DNA of 64,000 bases from Acidobacteriota bacterium (GTDB lineage: Bacteria > Acidobacteriota > Vicinamibacteria > Vicinamibacterales > SCN-69-37), in the NCBI GenBank assembly GCA_016716905.1, contig JADJUS010000004.1, positions 1,870,999 through 1,934,998 on the forward strand, in the 5' to 3' direction. Made by a program: the position numbers and the translations under genes. Positions within the stretch are counted from its first letter, which is position 1. Every line of letters begins with the position of its first letter. Positions 53,887-64,000 of this stretch are shown in pieces. The notes beneath the pieces are model-generated. The model had not been told where the DNA came from. It saw nothing but the letters and a program-made list of their open reading frames with translations, and made no database searches.

Positions 53887-56079
53887 TCAGGCCACGTCGT
53901 ACCGATCAAGGTTCATCACCTTGGTCCAGGCCGCCACGAAGTCACGCACAAACGTATCCTTCGCGTCGTCACACGCATACACCTCGGCAAGCGCTCTCAG
54001 CACCGAGTTGGAACCAAAGACCAGGTCGGCACGCGTACCGGTCCACGTCACCTTGCCGGTCGCACGATCGCGGCCCCTGGTAGACGCCGGCCAGATCCGC
54101 CGCAGGCTCCCAGATCGTTTTCATGTCGAGCAGGTTGACGAAGAAGTCGTTGGTCAGCGCACCAGGCCGCGCCGTGAACACCCCGTGTCTGGACTGCCCC
54201 ACGTTCACATCCAGCACGCGCAGACCGCCGACAAGCGCGGTCATCTCGGGCGCGGTCAGTGTGAGCAACTGGGCCTTGTCCACCAACTGCTCCTCGGCCG
54301 ACATGCCATGGGCCTTCCGGATGTAGTTTCGGAAGCCGTCAGACGCCGGTTCGAGTGGCGCAAAGGCTTCCACGTCGGTTTGGTCCTGCGATGCGTCCAT
54401 GCGCCCCGGCGTAAAGGGCACCGTCACCTGGTGTCCAGCATCGCTGGCTGCCTTCTCCACGGCGGCGCTGCCACCGAGTACGATCAGATCCGCGAGCGAG
54501 ACTTTCTTGCCACCAGACTGCGCAGCATTAAATTCCTGCTGGATCCGTTCGAGGACATCCAGCACCTTCCCCAACTGCGCCGGCTGATTCACTTCCCAAG
54601 ATTTCTGCGGCGCCAGACGGATGCGCGCGCCATTCGCGCCCCGCGCTTGTCGCTGCCGCGGAAGGTCGAGGCCGACGCCCACGCGGTCGAGACCAGCTGC
54701 GAAACCGTCAGCCCCGACGCGAGAACCTTCGCCTTCAACGCCGCGATGTCCTGCGCGCCGACGAGCGGATGGTCCACCGCCGGAATCGGGTCCTGCCACA
54801 GCAGGCTCTCTTTGGGCACCAGCGTGCCGAGATACCGCGTGGTGGGCCCCATGTCGCGATGCGTCAGCTTGAACCATGCACGCGCAAAGGCGTCTGCGAA
54901 CTCCTGCGGGTGCTCGAAGAAGCGGCGCGAAATCTTCTCGTAGGCCGGATCCATTCTGAGCGCCATGTCTGCGGTGGTCATCATGGGAGCGTGCCGGATC
55001 GCGGGGTCGTGCGCATCAGGCACGGTGTTCGCGGCGACCGCGCCCTTCGGCGTCCACTGCTGGGCGCCCGCTGGGCTCTTCGTCAGTTGCCACTCATTGC
55101 CGAAGAGCGTCTCGAAGTAGCTGTTGTCCCAGGTGATGGGGGTCGGGGTCCAGGCCCCTTCGATGCCGCTGGTGGTTGTGTGCACGCCACTCCCACTGCC
55201 CAACTTGTTCTTCCAGCCCAGGCCCTGCTCCTCGATGGGCGCCCCTTCGGGTTCCGGTCCCACCAGGGCCGGGTCGCCCGCGCCATGGGCCTTGCCGAAT
55301 GTGTGCCCACCGGCGACAAGGGCCACCGTCTCTTCGTCGTTCATCGCCATGCGCTTGAACGTCTCGCGGATATCCCGGGCCGAGGCAATCGGATCCGGAT
55401 TGCCATTAGGGTCCTTCGGGATTCACGTAAATCAATCCCATCTGCACGGCGGCCAGCGGGTTCGACAGATCGCGATCGCCACTGTAACGTTCGTCCGCCA
55501 GCCACTTGCCTTCGGGGCCCCAGAAGATGTCTTCTTCGGGCTCCCACACATCGGCACGACCGCCGGCGAAGCCGAACGTCTTGAAGCCCATCGAATCCAG
55601 CGCGACATTGCCGGCCAACACCATCAGGTCCGCCCAGGAGATCTTCCTGCCGTACTTCTGCTTGAGGGGCCACAGCAGGCGGCGCGCCTTGTCGAGGTTG
55701 CCGTTGTCGGGCCAGCTGTTGAGGGCGCAAAGCGCTGCGTGCCTGAACCGGCGCCACCGCGGCCATCGCCCACACGGTACGTCCCCGCGCTGTGCCACGC
55801 CATCCGAATGAAAAACGGGCCGTAGTGGCCGTAGTCGGCGGGCCACCAGTCCTGCGAGTCTGTCATCAGAGCATGCAGATCCTTGACCAGCGCATCCAGA
55901 TCCAGGCTCTGGAACTCAGCGGCGTAGTCAAACGCCTCTCCCATCGGGTTGGACAGCGAGGAATGCTGATGCAGGATGTGCAGATTGAGTTGATTCGGCC
56001 ACCAGGTCGCATTTGCCGAGGCTCCGGCCGTGTGTCGGCGGGCATCGCCCGTCACAGGGCATTTTGAGTCGTTTGACAT
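53887..56079 (-). pseudogene. katG: Catalase-peroxidase KatG, broken by four frameshifts
   Basis: Five frame segments together give a full KatG of about 730 residues. The distal site is MAWHSAGTYR and the proximal His lies in VALVAGGHTFGKAHG. The carboxy domain runs through FVAAWTKVMNL-like sequence to the end at 53887. Frames change at a C run (55723-55725), an extra base near 55408, a G run (54641-54644) and an extra G in a G run (54074-54077). Three of the four are single-base homopolymer changes, so the gene may be intact in the organism. KatG breaks down H2O2 and organic peroxides. Confidence 0.85.
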
Positions 56080-56088
56080 CCTTGAATT

Positions 56089-58045
56089 CTATCGCAGGCC
56101 GACCGGCGCCGTCGTGGATGCGAACAATGCTGACCGCAAGATCACGTGAGTCGGCTGACTGCCCCAGAGCGCTCGGTTTCCACGTCTGGTCGTACTCGAG
56201 CCTGATTGAAGCCAGCAGACCACCTGACCGCGGAACTGTCACGGTGAAGGGCTGATGGGCGGCAGCATTCAGCACCTCGATCTCACCGGTCGGCTTGCCA
56301 TCCACCGACACTCGGATACGCGTGCGGCGTTCCGGGCTCGCAATGGCGTTGAGCCACAGCGTGACGTCGGTGTCCCGATCCGTGGGCACCGGCAGATGAA
56401 GGTCTGACGAAGCGGCAGTCGACCAGACCTCGGCCGGCCCAGGCGCCGCCGGCACCGCCCACCCCTCACCCAGCCACCGCGCAAAGTCCGCATCGGTGGT
56501 ATCGATCGACTCGCGAGCGAACCGGGCCACGACCTCCGCATTGTGTGCGAGCAGTCGCGACATGGTGAATCGGCGGCCCGCCGGGTCCTCGCCCGACAGC
56601 GTCACGTCTTCGTACAGCAGGCCGCTGCCGGGTCCCATCAACCACGGCTGCTTCCACCAGGTGCGCCCGAAGAAACCGTTCATGCCGCGATCGCGAACGT
56701 AGTCGAGCATCCGGCCCTGTTCGATGGCCGGTAACACCTCGGAGTTGGCCAGCCCGTCGAGATTGACGGTCGTGAAGGGGCAAACCAGCCCCACATGCCC
56801 GCATCGGAGTTGCCCACCACCGCGTCAGGAGGAAGGCTCGCCGCCACTACACGGATGCGGGCAGGTTCGGCAGCCTGGTCTGGCCACGGTCCGCGAGCCA
56901 GCACGTCACGTCCCTGGAACGAAAGGCCGAGGCCGATGAACACTGCCGCCGCGAAGGCCATGGACCGGCGAGGCAGCAGCGTCACGACCAGCGCCACCAA
57001 CAGCATTGCCAGCGCGATGATTGGCGCCAGGTACCATTCGCGAATCACCAGGCGCCACGCGCCTCCCAGCAGCACCGCCGCCCCGTAGGCCAGGAGGGTC
57101 GCGACAAACGCTGCCCGCACCAGCGTCACGCCGTGCCGCCAGTACGCGATTGCGCCAAGGACACCCGCGATCGCCAGTCCCAACTGATTGACCAGCCCGA
57201 GCCGGTCGCCCAGCGTCCCGAGACTCGCCGCGAGTACGGCCGCGGGCCGTGTCGCCAGCACATCCAGAGACCCGTGAAACGCGTGGTAGCGCTGCTCCAT
57301 CACGACAAACGCCCGGCCCGAGTCCTGCATCACACTGCCGAACACGACGACGTTGTAGATGAACCAGGGGCCATGATGAGTGCAGCCACCACACCGGCTC
57401 GCACCAGAAGTCGGAGCGTGGCCAGAGGCTCACCGCGATGCCGGATCAGAATGCCCACCCAGACGAGCACGGCCAAAAACGCGGCGTCTGTTCGGCTCAG
57501 GCACACGGCTGCCGTGATCACGCCGAGCCGGATGGCAGCGTGCGACGAGCCGACACCCCGCACAAATCCCTGCCACAACAGCAGACTTGTGGTGAACATC
57601 AGCAGGCCTGTTTCGAGGCCGTTCACCGCGTGCGTCAACACGATGGGATTGAGCGCCATCAGGACGCTGAAGGCCACCGCCACGCGGGCATCCCACAGGT
57701 GCTCCACGCAGCGCGCCAGCACGGCAATCGCCAACGCCGTCAGGATCGCACCAGCCATGAGGACATACGCGAACGTGTGCCCGGCCACCGCCAGCACGGG
57801 CGTGATGACCAGGGCCCAAAGCGGATGAAAACCGTTCGTCCGCGTGGGGCCGTCGAACGAAAACCACCATCCGTCGCGAACATGCTCTGCAACACCAAAG
57901 TAATAAAACGCATCGTCTGGCACGAAGCCGAGAAGACGGTCAGGATTTGTTGCGGCGAGTGCCCCACCCACAGGGATGAGGCAAAGGCGAAGGCGAGGGG
58001 CCATAACCACAGGAAGGCTCGCGTCACGCCAGCGGAGCCTATCAT
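56089..58045 (-). pseudogene. GT-C-like membrane glycosyltransferase, frameshifted
   Basis: The pieces together make a polytopic membrane protein. An N-terminal helix (AFLWLWPLAFAFASSLWV) leads to PDDAFYYFGVAEHV, the acidic GT-C-type loop, and then about ten membrane segments. A soluble beta-rich C-terminus follows (VTLWLNAIASPERRTRIRV). Frames change near 57967, at a C run (57367-57370, where one more C restores APWFIYN) and at a C run (56777-56780, where one more C restores FAPFTTVNLDG). The end is set at the TAG near 56089, just before katG. The donor is probably a polyprenyl-linked sugar. Confidence 0.65.
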
Positions 58046-58318
58046 GCGGCGCCGCCTGCGTCGGGGCCCTTATAATCTCCGCCCGCCGTCCTGCTTCCGC
58101 TCTTTCTAGCGGCCGGAGGTTCCCTGCCGTGTCAAGTTCCTGATTCCTGCGGGCCTCTGCGGGGCGATTTCTCGACGGCTCGGTGGATTCCAGCCCAGAC
58201 CGCTGGAGGTCAACGCAGCACCGGAGACGCTCGACGAACCACCCGCATCGACCGTCCGCTGAAGTGCGGTGGTCGTTGATAAGCGATCGCCACCTTCATC
58301 GGGCGCACGGCCACGCTC

Positions 58319-58915
58319 GTGCCGGCTGAGAAGTACACGTGGCAGGCGACACCTGAAGTGCGCAGCTTCGCGCGCCTCTTCGCGCATATCGTGGACGACA
58401 ACAACGGCGCGTGCGCGGCCATGGCGGGCGTGACGCCCGCGCCGGCCCGTCTTGATACAGGCAGCGCCACCGATGGGTGGGCGGCCAACAAGATGCCCAA
58501 GGCGGATCTTGAGAAGGCCCTGGCCGATTCCGTCGCTCTCTGCAACAAGGCGTTTGCAGCCGTTGACCAGACCAACATGATGGAGATGCAGGGACGCCGG
58601 ACGAAAATCGGCGCGCTCATCTACAACACCAGCCACATTAACGAGCACTATGGCAATCTCGTCACGTATCTCCGGCTGAACGGCATGGTGCCGCCCTCAA
58701 GTGCGCCGCGCGGCGCTGGGGAATTGGGAAACTTAGGATCGAAGGAAATTGGGAAATTAGGAACTGGGGACTACCTCAGGGCGGTTGCGGGATCGACGCG
58801 GGATGCGCGCCAGCCCGGCAGGTCGCATCCCGCGACCACCGCGACTGTCAATACCAAAGGCGGCGACGGCGACGGGACCAGCGACGGGCACCTGATCGAG
58901 TCCGACCACGAGTGA
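58319..58915 (+). pseudogene. DinB-family protein, 5'-truncated and running into a repeat
   Basis: The DinB core is recognisable from EKYTWQATPEVRSFARLF (about 4-21) and NTSHINEHYGNLVTYLRLNG to VPPSS. A normal DinB of this type would have about 60 more N-terminal residues, and an in-frame TAA lies just upstream. The 65 C-terminal residues are Gly/Asp-rich and derive from an intergenic repeat rather than a DinB protein. A normal end near 58733 becomes available by one frame change. Only the 58319-58710 part is likely genuine. Confidence 0.55.
58718..58770. repeat. Short GGGAAATTAGGA-type repeat
   Basis: AT-rich, imperfectly repeated words (GAATTGGGAAACTTAGGA and AAATTGGGAAATTAGGA) follow the end of the DinB domain. 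They differ in composition from the surrounding genes. They resemble the repeat-like text seen between genes elsewhere in the window, but share no sequence unit with the GGTCCTGG group. Confidence 0.5.
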
Positions 58916-58919
58916 CCGA

Positions 58920-61399
58920 ATCAGCGCAACGTCCACACGGCGCCGGTGCTGCCTGCCGCCACGCCGACGCCGAGCAAGACCACACCCTCGGCCAGGACCA
59001 TGCGCCGCACGGCACCAGGCGTGAGCCAATGCCAACCCGGATGCCGATCTCGCGCGAACGATGCTACGCTATGCGCGGTGACGCCGTAGACACCGACGAT
59101 GGCAAGGGACCACCGCGATGAGGGCGAGGCCGCCCACCAACCTCAGGCTGAGACGGGTGCGTGCGAACTCGCCTCCATCAAGTTCCCCAGCGGCATCACC
59201 AACCCGCTCACGGGAGGCCGGCCCGACACCGGCGAGTTCAGCCCGAATGACCGGTCCCAATTCTGCGTCCTCGGCGGCGGCGCGAATCACGATCGCCATC
59301 CGCGATGCCTCGCCCTGGGTCAGGGGGGATGTAGACGGTTGGTGGCGCCGGACGATACAAGACGTCTTCCTTGATGTCGGCGACGACACCGACGACCGGC
59401 GGTCAGCCGTGTCCAGATCAGTGAGGCCGTCCAGAGTCAGCCTTAGATGACCGCCCACAGGTGAGCCCGCAAAGGCGTGCGAGCGAACGTCTCGTTCACC
59501 ACGGCCACCAGTGGCACGCCCCTTGTCCGACGCGCGCAGCAGCCGGCCGGCCAGTGGCTGAAGGCCGAGGGTCTCGAGATAGCCCTCACTGACAACACGC
59601 ACCGCGGCCGGCCGGGAAGATCCTGCAGCGACGCGGCGAGGCTCGTTACCCAACAACACCGGCGGGGCTCGCGCCCGCGGCTTACGGCCTGGCGACGTCG
59701 GTGATTCCGGCCGCGGCGATTGACGAGTGCGCACGAAGCCGCGTGAGCAATTCCTCGAAGAACTTCGACTGTGCGGGCACATCAGTACTTGATCGATGGG
59801 CAAGGTCACGCGCGCCTGCACGAGCCGCGCCACATCGAACCCCGCCAGTTCGGCACTGAGCGCGGAGGCATGGCTGCCGATAGCGCCCGCTCCGCACACC
59901 AGCACGAGAGCCAGGCCAATCTCAGAGGCAATCAGCAGCCGCTGCACCAACCGTCCCCGGCGATGATGTGTGACCGCCCGGCTTGCCACTCCGTGGCCGG
60001 CCACGCCGCTCCGTGCGGGCGCGCAGCCTGGGACCAGTCCCACAAAGAGCCCCGCGACACACGTGAGGCCAACACTCACAGCCGCCACCTGCCAGTCCAC
60101 CTGAGTTTCGTTCATGCGCGGAATGTCGAACGACGCGATGGCCGCAATCTCCTTCGCCAACCACACCGCGAACAGAAGTCCGGCCGCGCCGCCCGTCGCG
60201 AACAGCACCACCGTTTCGGTCACCAGGTGGCGGGTCAACCGCCCTCGCCCGGCCCCAAGCGACGCACGCGTGGACATCTCGGCCGCGCGATCGGAGCCCA
60301 CGGCACAGCAGCAGGTTGAACAGGTTGATGCACACGATGAGGAAGACCACCGCAGCCGCCGCGATCAGCATGAGCAGCGCAGGCCGGGCGCCTTGCCGAA
60401 TCGAGCCGGCCCAATCCGCGAGGTGGAAGGTACCCCGGCGTGGGTGGCGCGGTGATCAGATTGCAGGCGTCGGGCCAGCACGTCAATTTCCGCCTGCGCC
60501 TGCGCACGCGTCACATGAGGTTTCACAGCGGCAAAGCCCAGCAACAGCGCACGCTCAGGCTCCGCCACGGAAGGGTGGCCGGCGTCGCGCGGAATCCACA
60601 GGTCGCCCTTGATGTAGTCCGGCGCCGGAAAGAGAAACTGTTCCGGCATCACCGCGAGGATCGTGTGGGGCCGGCCATTGATGGTGAGCCGCTGGCCAAC
60701 CACATCGGTGCGTCCCTAGTACCGCCGTTGCCACAAGTGATGCGACAACACGACCGGCCGAACCGAACCGTTGTCGTCTTCCTGCGTTGGCCAGCGACCG
60801 AGGGCAGGCACGGTGCCGAGCACCGGAAAGAGATGGTGATCGGTCAGGACCGCGCGAGCATTTTCCGGCAATTCCGCGCCCGTCAGGCTGACGGAATTCA
60901 GCGCGGCGAACGCCACGCCTTCAAGCGTTGATGCCGACCGAAGCACATCGACATCCACCGATGCCACCTGGCTGCGCCGGCGGCCATCCTGGACCTGCAG
61001 AATCTGTACGAGCCGATCCGCATTGGTGTACGGCGGAGCCTTGAGCAACACCGTGTGTGCCACGGCGAACGCCGTCGTCAGCGCCCCGCTCCCAACCGCA
61101 ATCGTCAGCAACGCCGTGATGGTGAGCGTCGGTTGGCGTCGAAGGCCGCGCGCGCCATGCTTGAGATCCAACCACAGGCTCTCGAGCCACGGCCAAAGCC
61201 ACACGGCCCGGGCATCCTCGACGGCCAGCGTGGTGTTCCCCATCACTCGCGTACTGCGGGACGTCGGCGACGGATGGTCCGCTTCGCGCAACGCGGCTTC
61301 CCGCAGCCGTCGGTGGGTCTCCATCTCCTCGCGGAGCTCGGCTTCCATTTGATCCCGGTGCCACCAGAACTGCAGCCGCCGCCAGAACTTGCTCATCAT
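58920..61399 (-). pseudogene. MacB/FtsX-like orphan permease, frameshifted with a stop codon
   Basis: The N-terminus (FWRRLQFWWHRDQMEAELREE) and the first MacB domain (ITALLTIAVGSGALTTAFAV) identify an Acidobacteria-type duplicated orphan permease. An in-frame TAG follows LWQRRY near 60717. The next part includes VGQRLTINGRPHTILAVMPE and then the FtsX-like half (VFLIVCINLFNLLLCRG and AAGLLFAVWLAKEIAAI) in other frames. An extra G near 60290 and shifts near 59780 and 59095 break it further. The normal length is about 800 residues. It is paired with a PadR regulator. Confidence 0.75.
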
Positions 61400-61731
61400 G
61401 TCGCCAGCACTTTCTGCACCAACCCGACCATGCGGTCGAATTCGGCGCGTTCCTGCTCGAGATGCCTGCGTCCGACGGGCGTCAGCGTGTAGAACTTTGC
61501 GCGACGATTGTTCTCCGACACACCCCAGTCCCCCTTCACCCAGCCGTTGAGGAGCAGCCGCTGCAAGGCCGGATACAAGGCGCTCTCCCCCACCTCAAGC
61601 ACTTCGCCCGATGCCATGCGCAGGTGGTCGGCGATCGCGTAGCCGTGTTTGGCTCCCGACATGAGCGCTTTGAGGACGAGCAGCTCAAGCGTGCCAGGGA
61701 TGAGGTCGGAGGCTGTGTTGGTGAGTCCCAT
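61396..61731 (-). CDS. PadR-family transcriptional regulator
   Basis: Read from the ATG at 61731 the protein has 111 residues. The winged helix is typical of PadR: PGTLELLVLKALMSGAKHGY, then VGESALYPALQRLLLNGWV and RRAKFYTLTPVGRRHLEQE. The start at 61731 gives the usual N-terminus, while an upstream frame adds unrelated residues. Its stop overlaps the permease start by a few bases. In Acidobacteria this pairing is common, and PadR is expected to repress the permease. Confidence 0.88.
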   Translation of the reverse strand: MGLTNTASDLIPGTLELLVLKALMSGAKHGYAIADHLRMASGEVLEVGESALYPALQRLLLNGWVKGDWGVSENNRRAKFYTLTPVGRRHLEQERAEFDRMVGLVQKVLAT

Positions 61732-61823
61732 CAGTTGATGATGGGACGAGAGTCGGCGAAAAGGTTTGCTCGAAGGGGAAATCGCCGGGGTCGACCTGGC
61801 CGCGATCACACATAATCTCCCCT

Positions 61824-64000
61824 ATGACCCGCGCATTGCTTCCACTGTTCCTGGCCGTCTCGACGATCGCCGCCGTTGTTGCCCAACAGGGAGCCCTGAC
61901 TGGGCAGGCCGCTGGCCAGGGTGGCGACCAGTTCCTGGATGGCATTGGCGAAACCAGCCTGGTCGCCCGCTACCAGTTCAACGGCAACACCGAGGACTCG
62001 TCGCGGAATCAACTGCACGCCACGATGCGTGGTACCGGTGCGGTGTTTGTGGACGACGGCGGGCGGCGCGTGTTGCTGCTGACCGGCGCCGGCAGCCACG
62101 TGCAATTGCCATCGGACGCGCTTGAGGGCGAGGACGCCATTGCGGTCGTCGGCTGGCTCTACCTTCCCACCCGTGCGACGGGTCCGGTCTTCGATTTTGG
62201 TCAGAACATCGACACGCGGATTTTCGCCGTCGTGGACGCCCAGGGATTCCGGGCTTCGGCGGTGGTGGGCGGCAAGACCCAGGGAGAGGCTCCGGCCAAA
62301 CCGGTGGTCGAGAACCAGTGGATTCACTTCGCGGTGGTCCTCGACCCGGCCACCAAGGTGTTGACGACGTACCTGGATGGCGTGCGTGCGGCACAGGCCA
62401 CGGGAGTGGCCGTGACGCCGGACCAGTTGGTTCCACAGGCGCTGTCGACCAACCGCCTGTTCCTTGGGCGAACGCAGGACGACAGTGCGGCCACGCTCCA
62501 TGGACGGCTCCGCGACGTGCGTCTCTATCGCATCGCGCTGGGTGATGAACCTATTGCCACGATCCGGCGCAACGCGCTGGCGGCGACGCAGACCGCGCAA
62601 AGGTGGCCGCGGCGCGGGCGCGGCGCCGCAGATCTCCACCGCCAACATCCCGAAGGAATCTCCATTTGCCGGGAGGCTGACTGTGGTTCCGGACATCACT
62701 GTGGAAACGGTCGTCGGCACGTTGCCGCGACTGCCGGCGTCCATCCCCGCCACGTATGCGGGGCGGTGTTGCCGGTGAGGCGCGCGTGATCCGGCCCTCA
62801 CCCACCGACAACGCAGCAGTGCTGAAGGTGGGCACACACCGTCAGCGGCCTGGTGCCGGGCACTCGCTTTGAGCCGAAGGCCACGGTCATCATCAAAGTA
62901 CCGGTCGGCACCACCACGCCACCCGACCGGCTGGTGGAAGCGTTCCCGCTCAACCAGGTGGTGCTCGATCGCGACACACAGGGGCGCGACACGCCGTTCA
63001 TCAAGAATCGCGACAAGTTCCTCTGCGGACGCTCGCGGCGACCAACCCTGACGCGTTCCTCTACAACTTCAGAGAGGCGTTTGGGCAGCCGCAACCGGCG
63101 GGCACGCGGCAGCTTGAAGGGTGGGACAACCAGACCACGCGGTTGCGCGGGCACGCAAGCGGTCACTACCTGACAGCCATCGCACAGGCGTATGCGAGCA
63201 CCGGGTATGACCCTGCGCTGCAGGCAAAGTTCCTGACGAAGATGAACTATCTGGTGGACACGCTCTACGACCTGTCGCACAAGTCGGGCCGGCCGGCACA
63301 GGCGGGTGGGCCGTCAGTCGCGGATCCGACAGCGGTTCCGGTTGGTCCCGGTCGAGCGAGCTACGATTCAAACCTCAGGGCCGGCGCCATTCGCACCGAC
63401 TACTGGAACTGGGGCACGGGCTTCATCAGCGCGTATCCGCCCGACCAGTTCATCATGCTCGAGCGCGGCGCCACCTACGGCACGCAGGACAGCCAAATCT
63501 GGGCGCCGTACTACACGCTGCACAAGATCCTGGCGGGCCTGCTCGACACGTACGAAGTGGCCGGCAACAAAAAGGCGCTTGAAATTGCACGGGGCATGGG
63601 CGGCTGGGTGCAGACGCGGTTGAGTGCGCTGCCGACCCGAGACACGCATCAGCATGTGGAACCGGTACATTGCCGGCGAATACGGCGGCATGAACGAGGC
63701 GATGGCGCGCCTGTTCCGGCTCACCGGCGAACGCCGCTTTCTGGACACCGCGAAGTTGTTCGACAACATCAACTTCTTTTACGGCAACGCCAATCGCGAT
63801 CACGGTCTGGCCAAAGGCGTGGACACCATCCGCGGCAAACACGCCAACCAGCACATTCCGCAGATCACGCGCGCGCTCTACAAACACATCCTGGCCTCGG
63901 TGGCTGAGCAGGACGCCGGCAACACGTATCACGTGCCGCTCAACCCCGGGCGCGCAGAAGCGGTTCGGCAACGCGGACATGACCGGATTCACGTGCTGCA
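61824..64000 (+). pseudogene. LamG-GH127 glycoside hydrolase, frameshifted and cut by the window end
   Basis: The gene starts at an ATG with a Sec signal (LLPLFLAVSTIAAVVAQ) and a LamG/concanavalin-like domain (about 45-255; SLVARYQFNGNTEDSSRNQL and HGRLRDVRLYRIALGDEP). Later frames contain NIPKESPFAGRLTVV and VLDRDTQGRDTPFI. The GH127 (DUF1680) part follows with LRGHASGHYLTAIAQAYAST, IWAPYYTLHKILAGLLDTYE and GEYGGMNEAMARLFRLTG. Such enzymes act on beta-L-arabinofuranosides. Frames change near 62620, 62775, 62835, 63035, 63130 and 63640. The pieces join smoothly, so the gene is probably intact in the organism. Confidence 0.75.

Overview
The window is a high-GC bacterial chromosome segment. 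It most resembles an Acidobacteriota genome of the Vicinamibacteria type. Free-standing carboxypeptidase-regulatory-domain proteins, a PadR regulator paired with a MacB/FtsX-like orphan permease, a DUF305/LVIVD pair and alternative complex III joined to a cbb3 oxidase all point that way. No rRNA, tRNA or CRISPR array was seen, so the taxonomic call is an inference from gene content.

Layout. (1) 1-4.7 kb is an island of lower GC read leftward: a 1453-residue protein combining a histidine-kinase-like ATPase module with two phosphoribosyltransferase-like motifs, a short ORF resembling the end of an ATPase domain, and a response-regulator start cut by the window edge. It abuts a groEL remnant (4.68-5.8 kb) that lacks its N-terminus and an internal block. 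(2) 6-20.5 kb holds an M48 protease, DUF305 and LVIVD proteins, two secreted carboxypeptidase-regulatory-domain proteins after a PLP enzyme, a TumE/TumA toxin-antitoxin pair with a clear promoter, and a four-gene leftward operon ending in a lipoprotein (M20 amidohydrolase, DUF1801, DUF885, lipoprotein). (3) 20.55-20.62 kb is a poly-G tract that looks like a sequencing or assembly artefact. (4) 21.4-37.4 kb is the metabolic core, one rightward 16-kb run: ccoNO (fused), ccoQ, ccoP (mono-haem), ccoG, ccoH, ccoI, ccoS, then actABCDEF and a TauE/SafE-like membrane protein. Together these encode quinol oxidation by alternative complex III, electron transfer through c-type haems to a cbb3 oxidase, and the copper delivery and assembly factors that oxidase needs. 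(5) 37.3-46.6 kb is mixed: a CehA/McbA-type PHP hydrolase, a threonine-aldolase-like protein, small membrane proteins, a diguanylate cyclase, RidA, an aminotransferase, an acyltransferase and a membrane serine hydrolase. A perfect 29-bp inverted repeat separates the cyclase from RidA. (6) 46.6-52.1 kb has a decayed beta-lactamase-family gene, a WYL regulator and a four-gene overlapping operon (metallophosphoesterase, isoprenoid-synthase-like protein, kinase-like phosphotransferase, DUF2236 oxygenase-like protein). (7) 52.2-64 kb holds a winged-helix regulator, DUF7010-like protein, katG, a GT-C-like glycosyltransferase, DinB, a permease with its PadR regulator, and a LamG-GH127 enzyme cut by the window end. 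Most of these are frameshifted.

Most frameshifts inspected in region 7 are one-base changes in runs of C or G, so much of the apparent gene decay there is probably base-calling error. The groEL and beta-lactamase-family lesions are large deletions and are not explained that way. No gene-free stretch exceeds 300 bases. The longest are 21129-21425 (the cco promoter region, described below), 58046-58318 (nothing recognised) and 5790-5986 (the groEL terminator).
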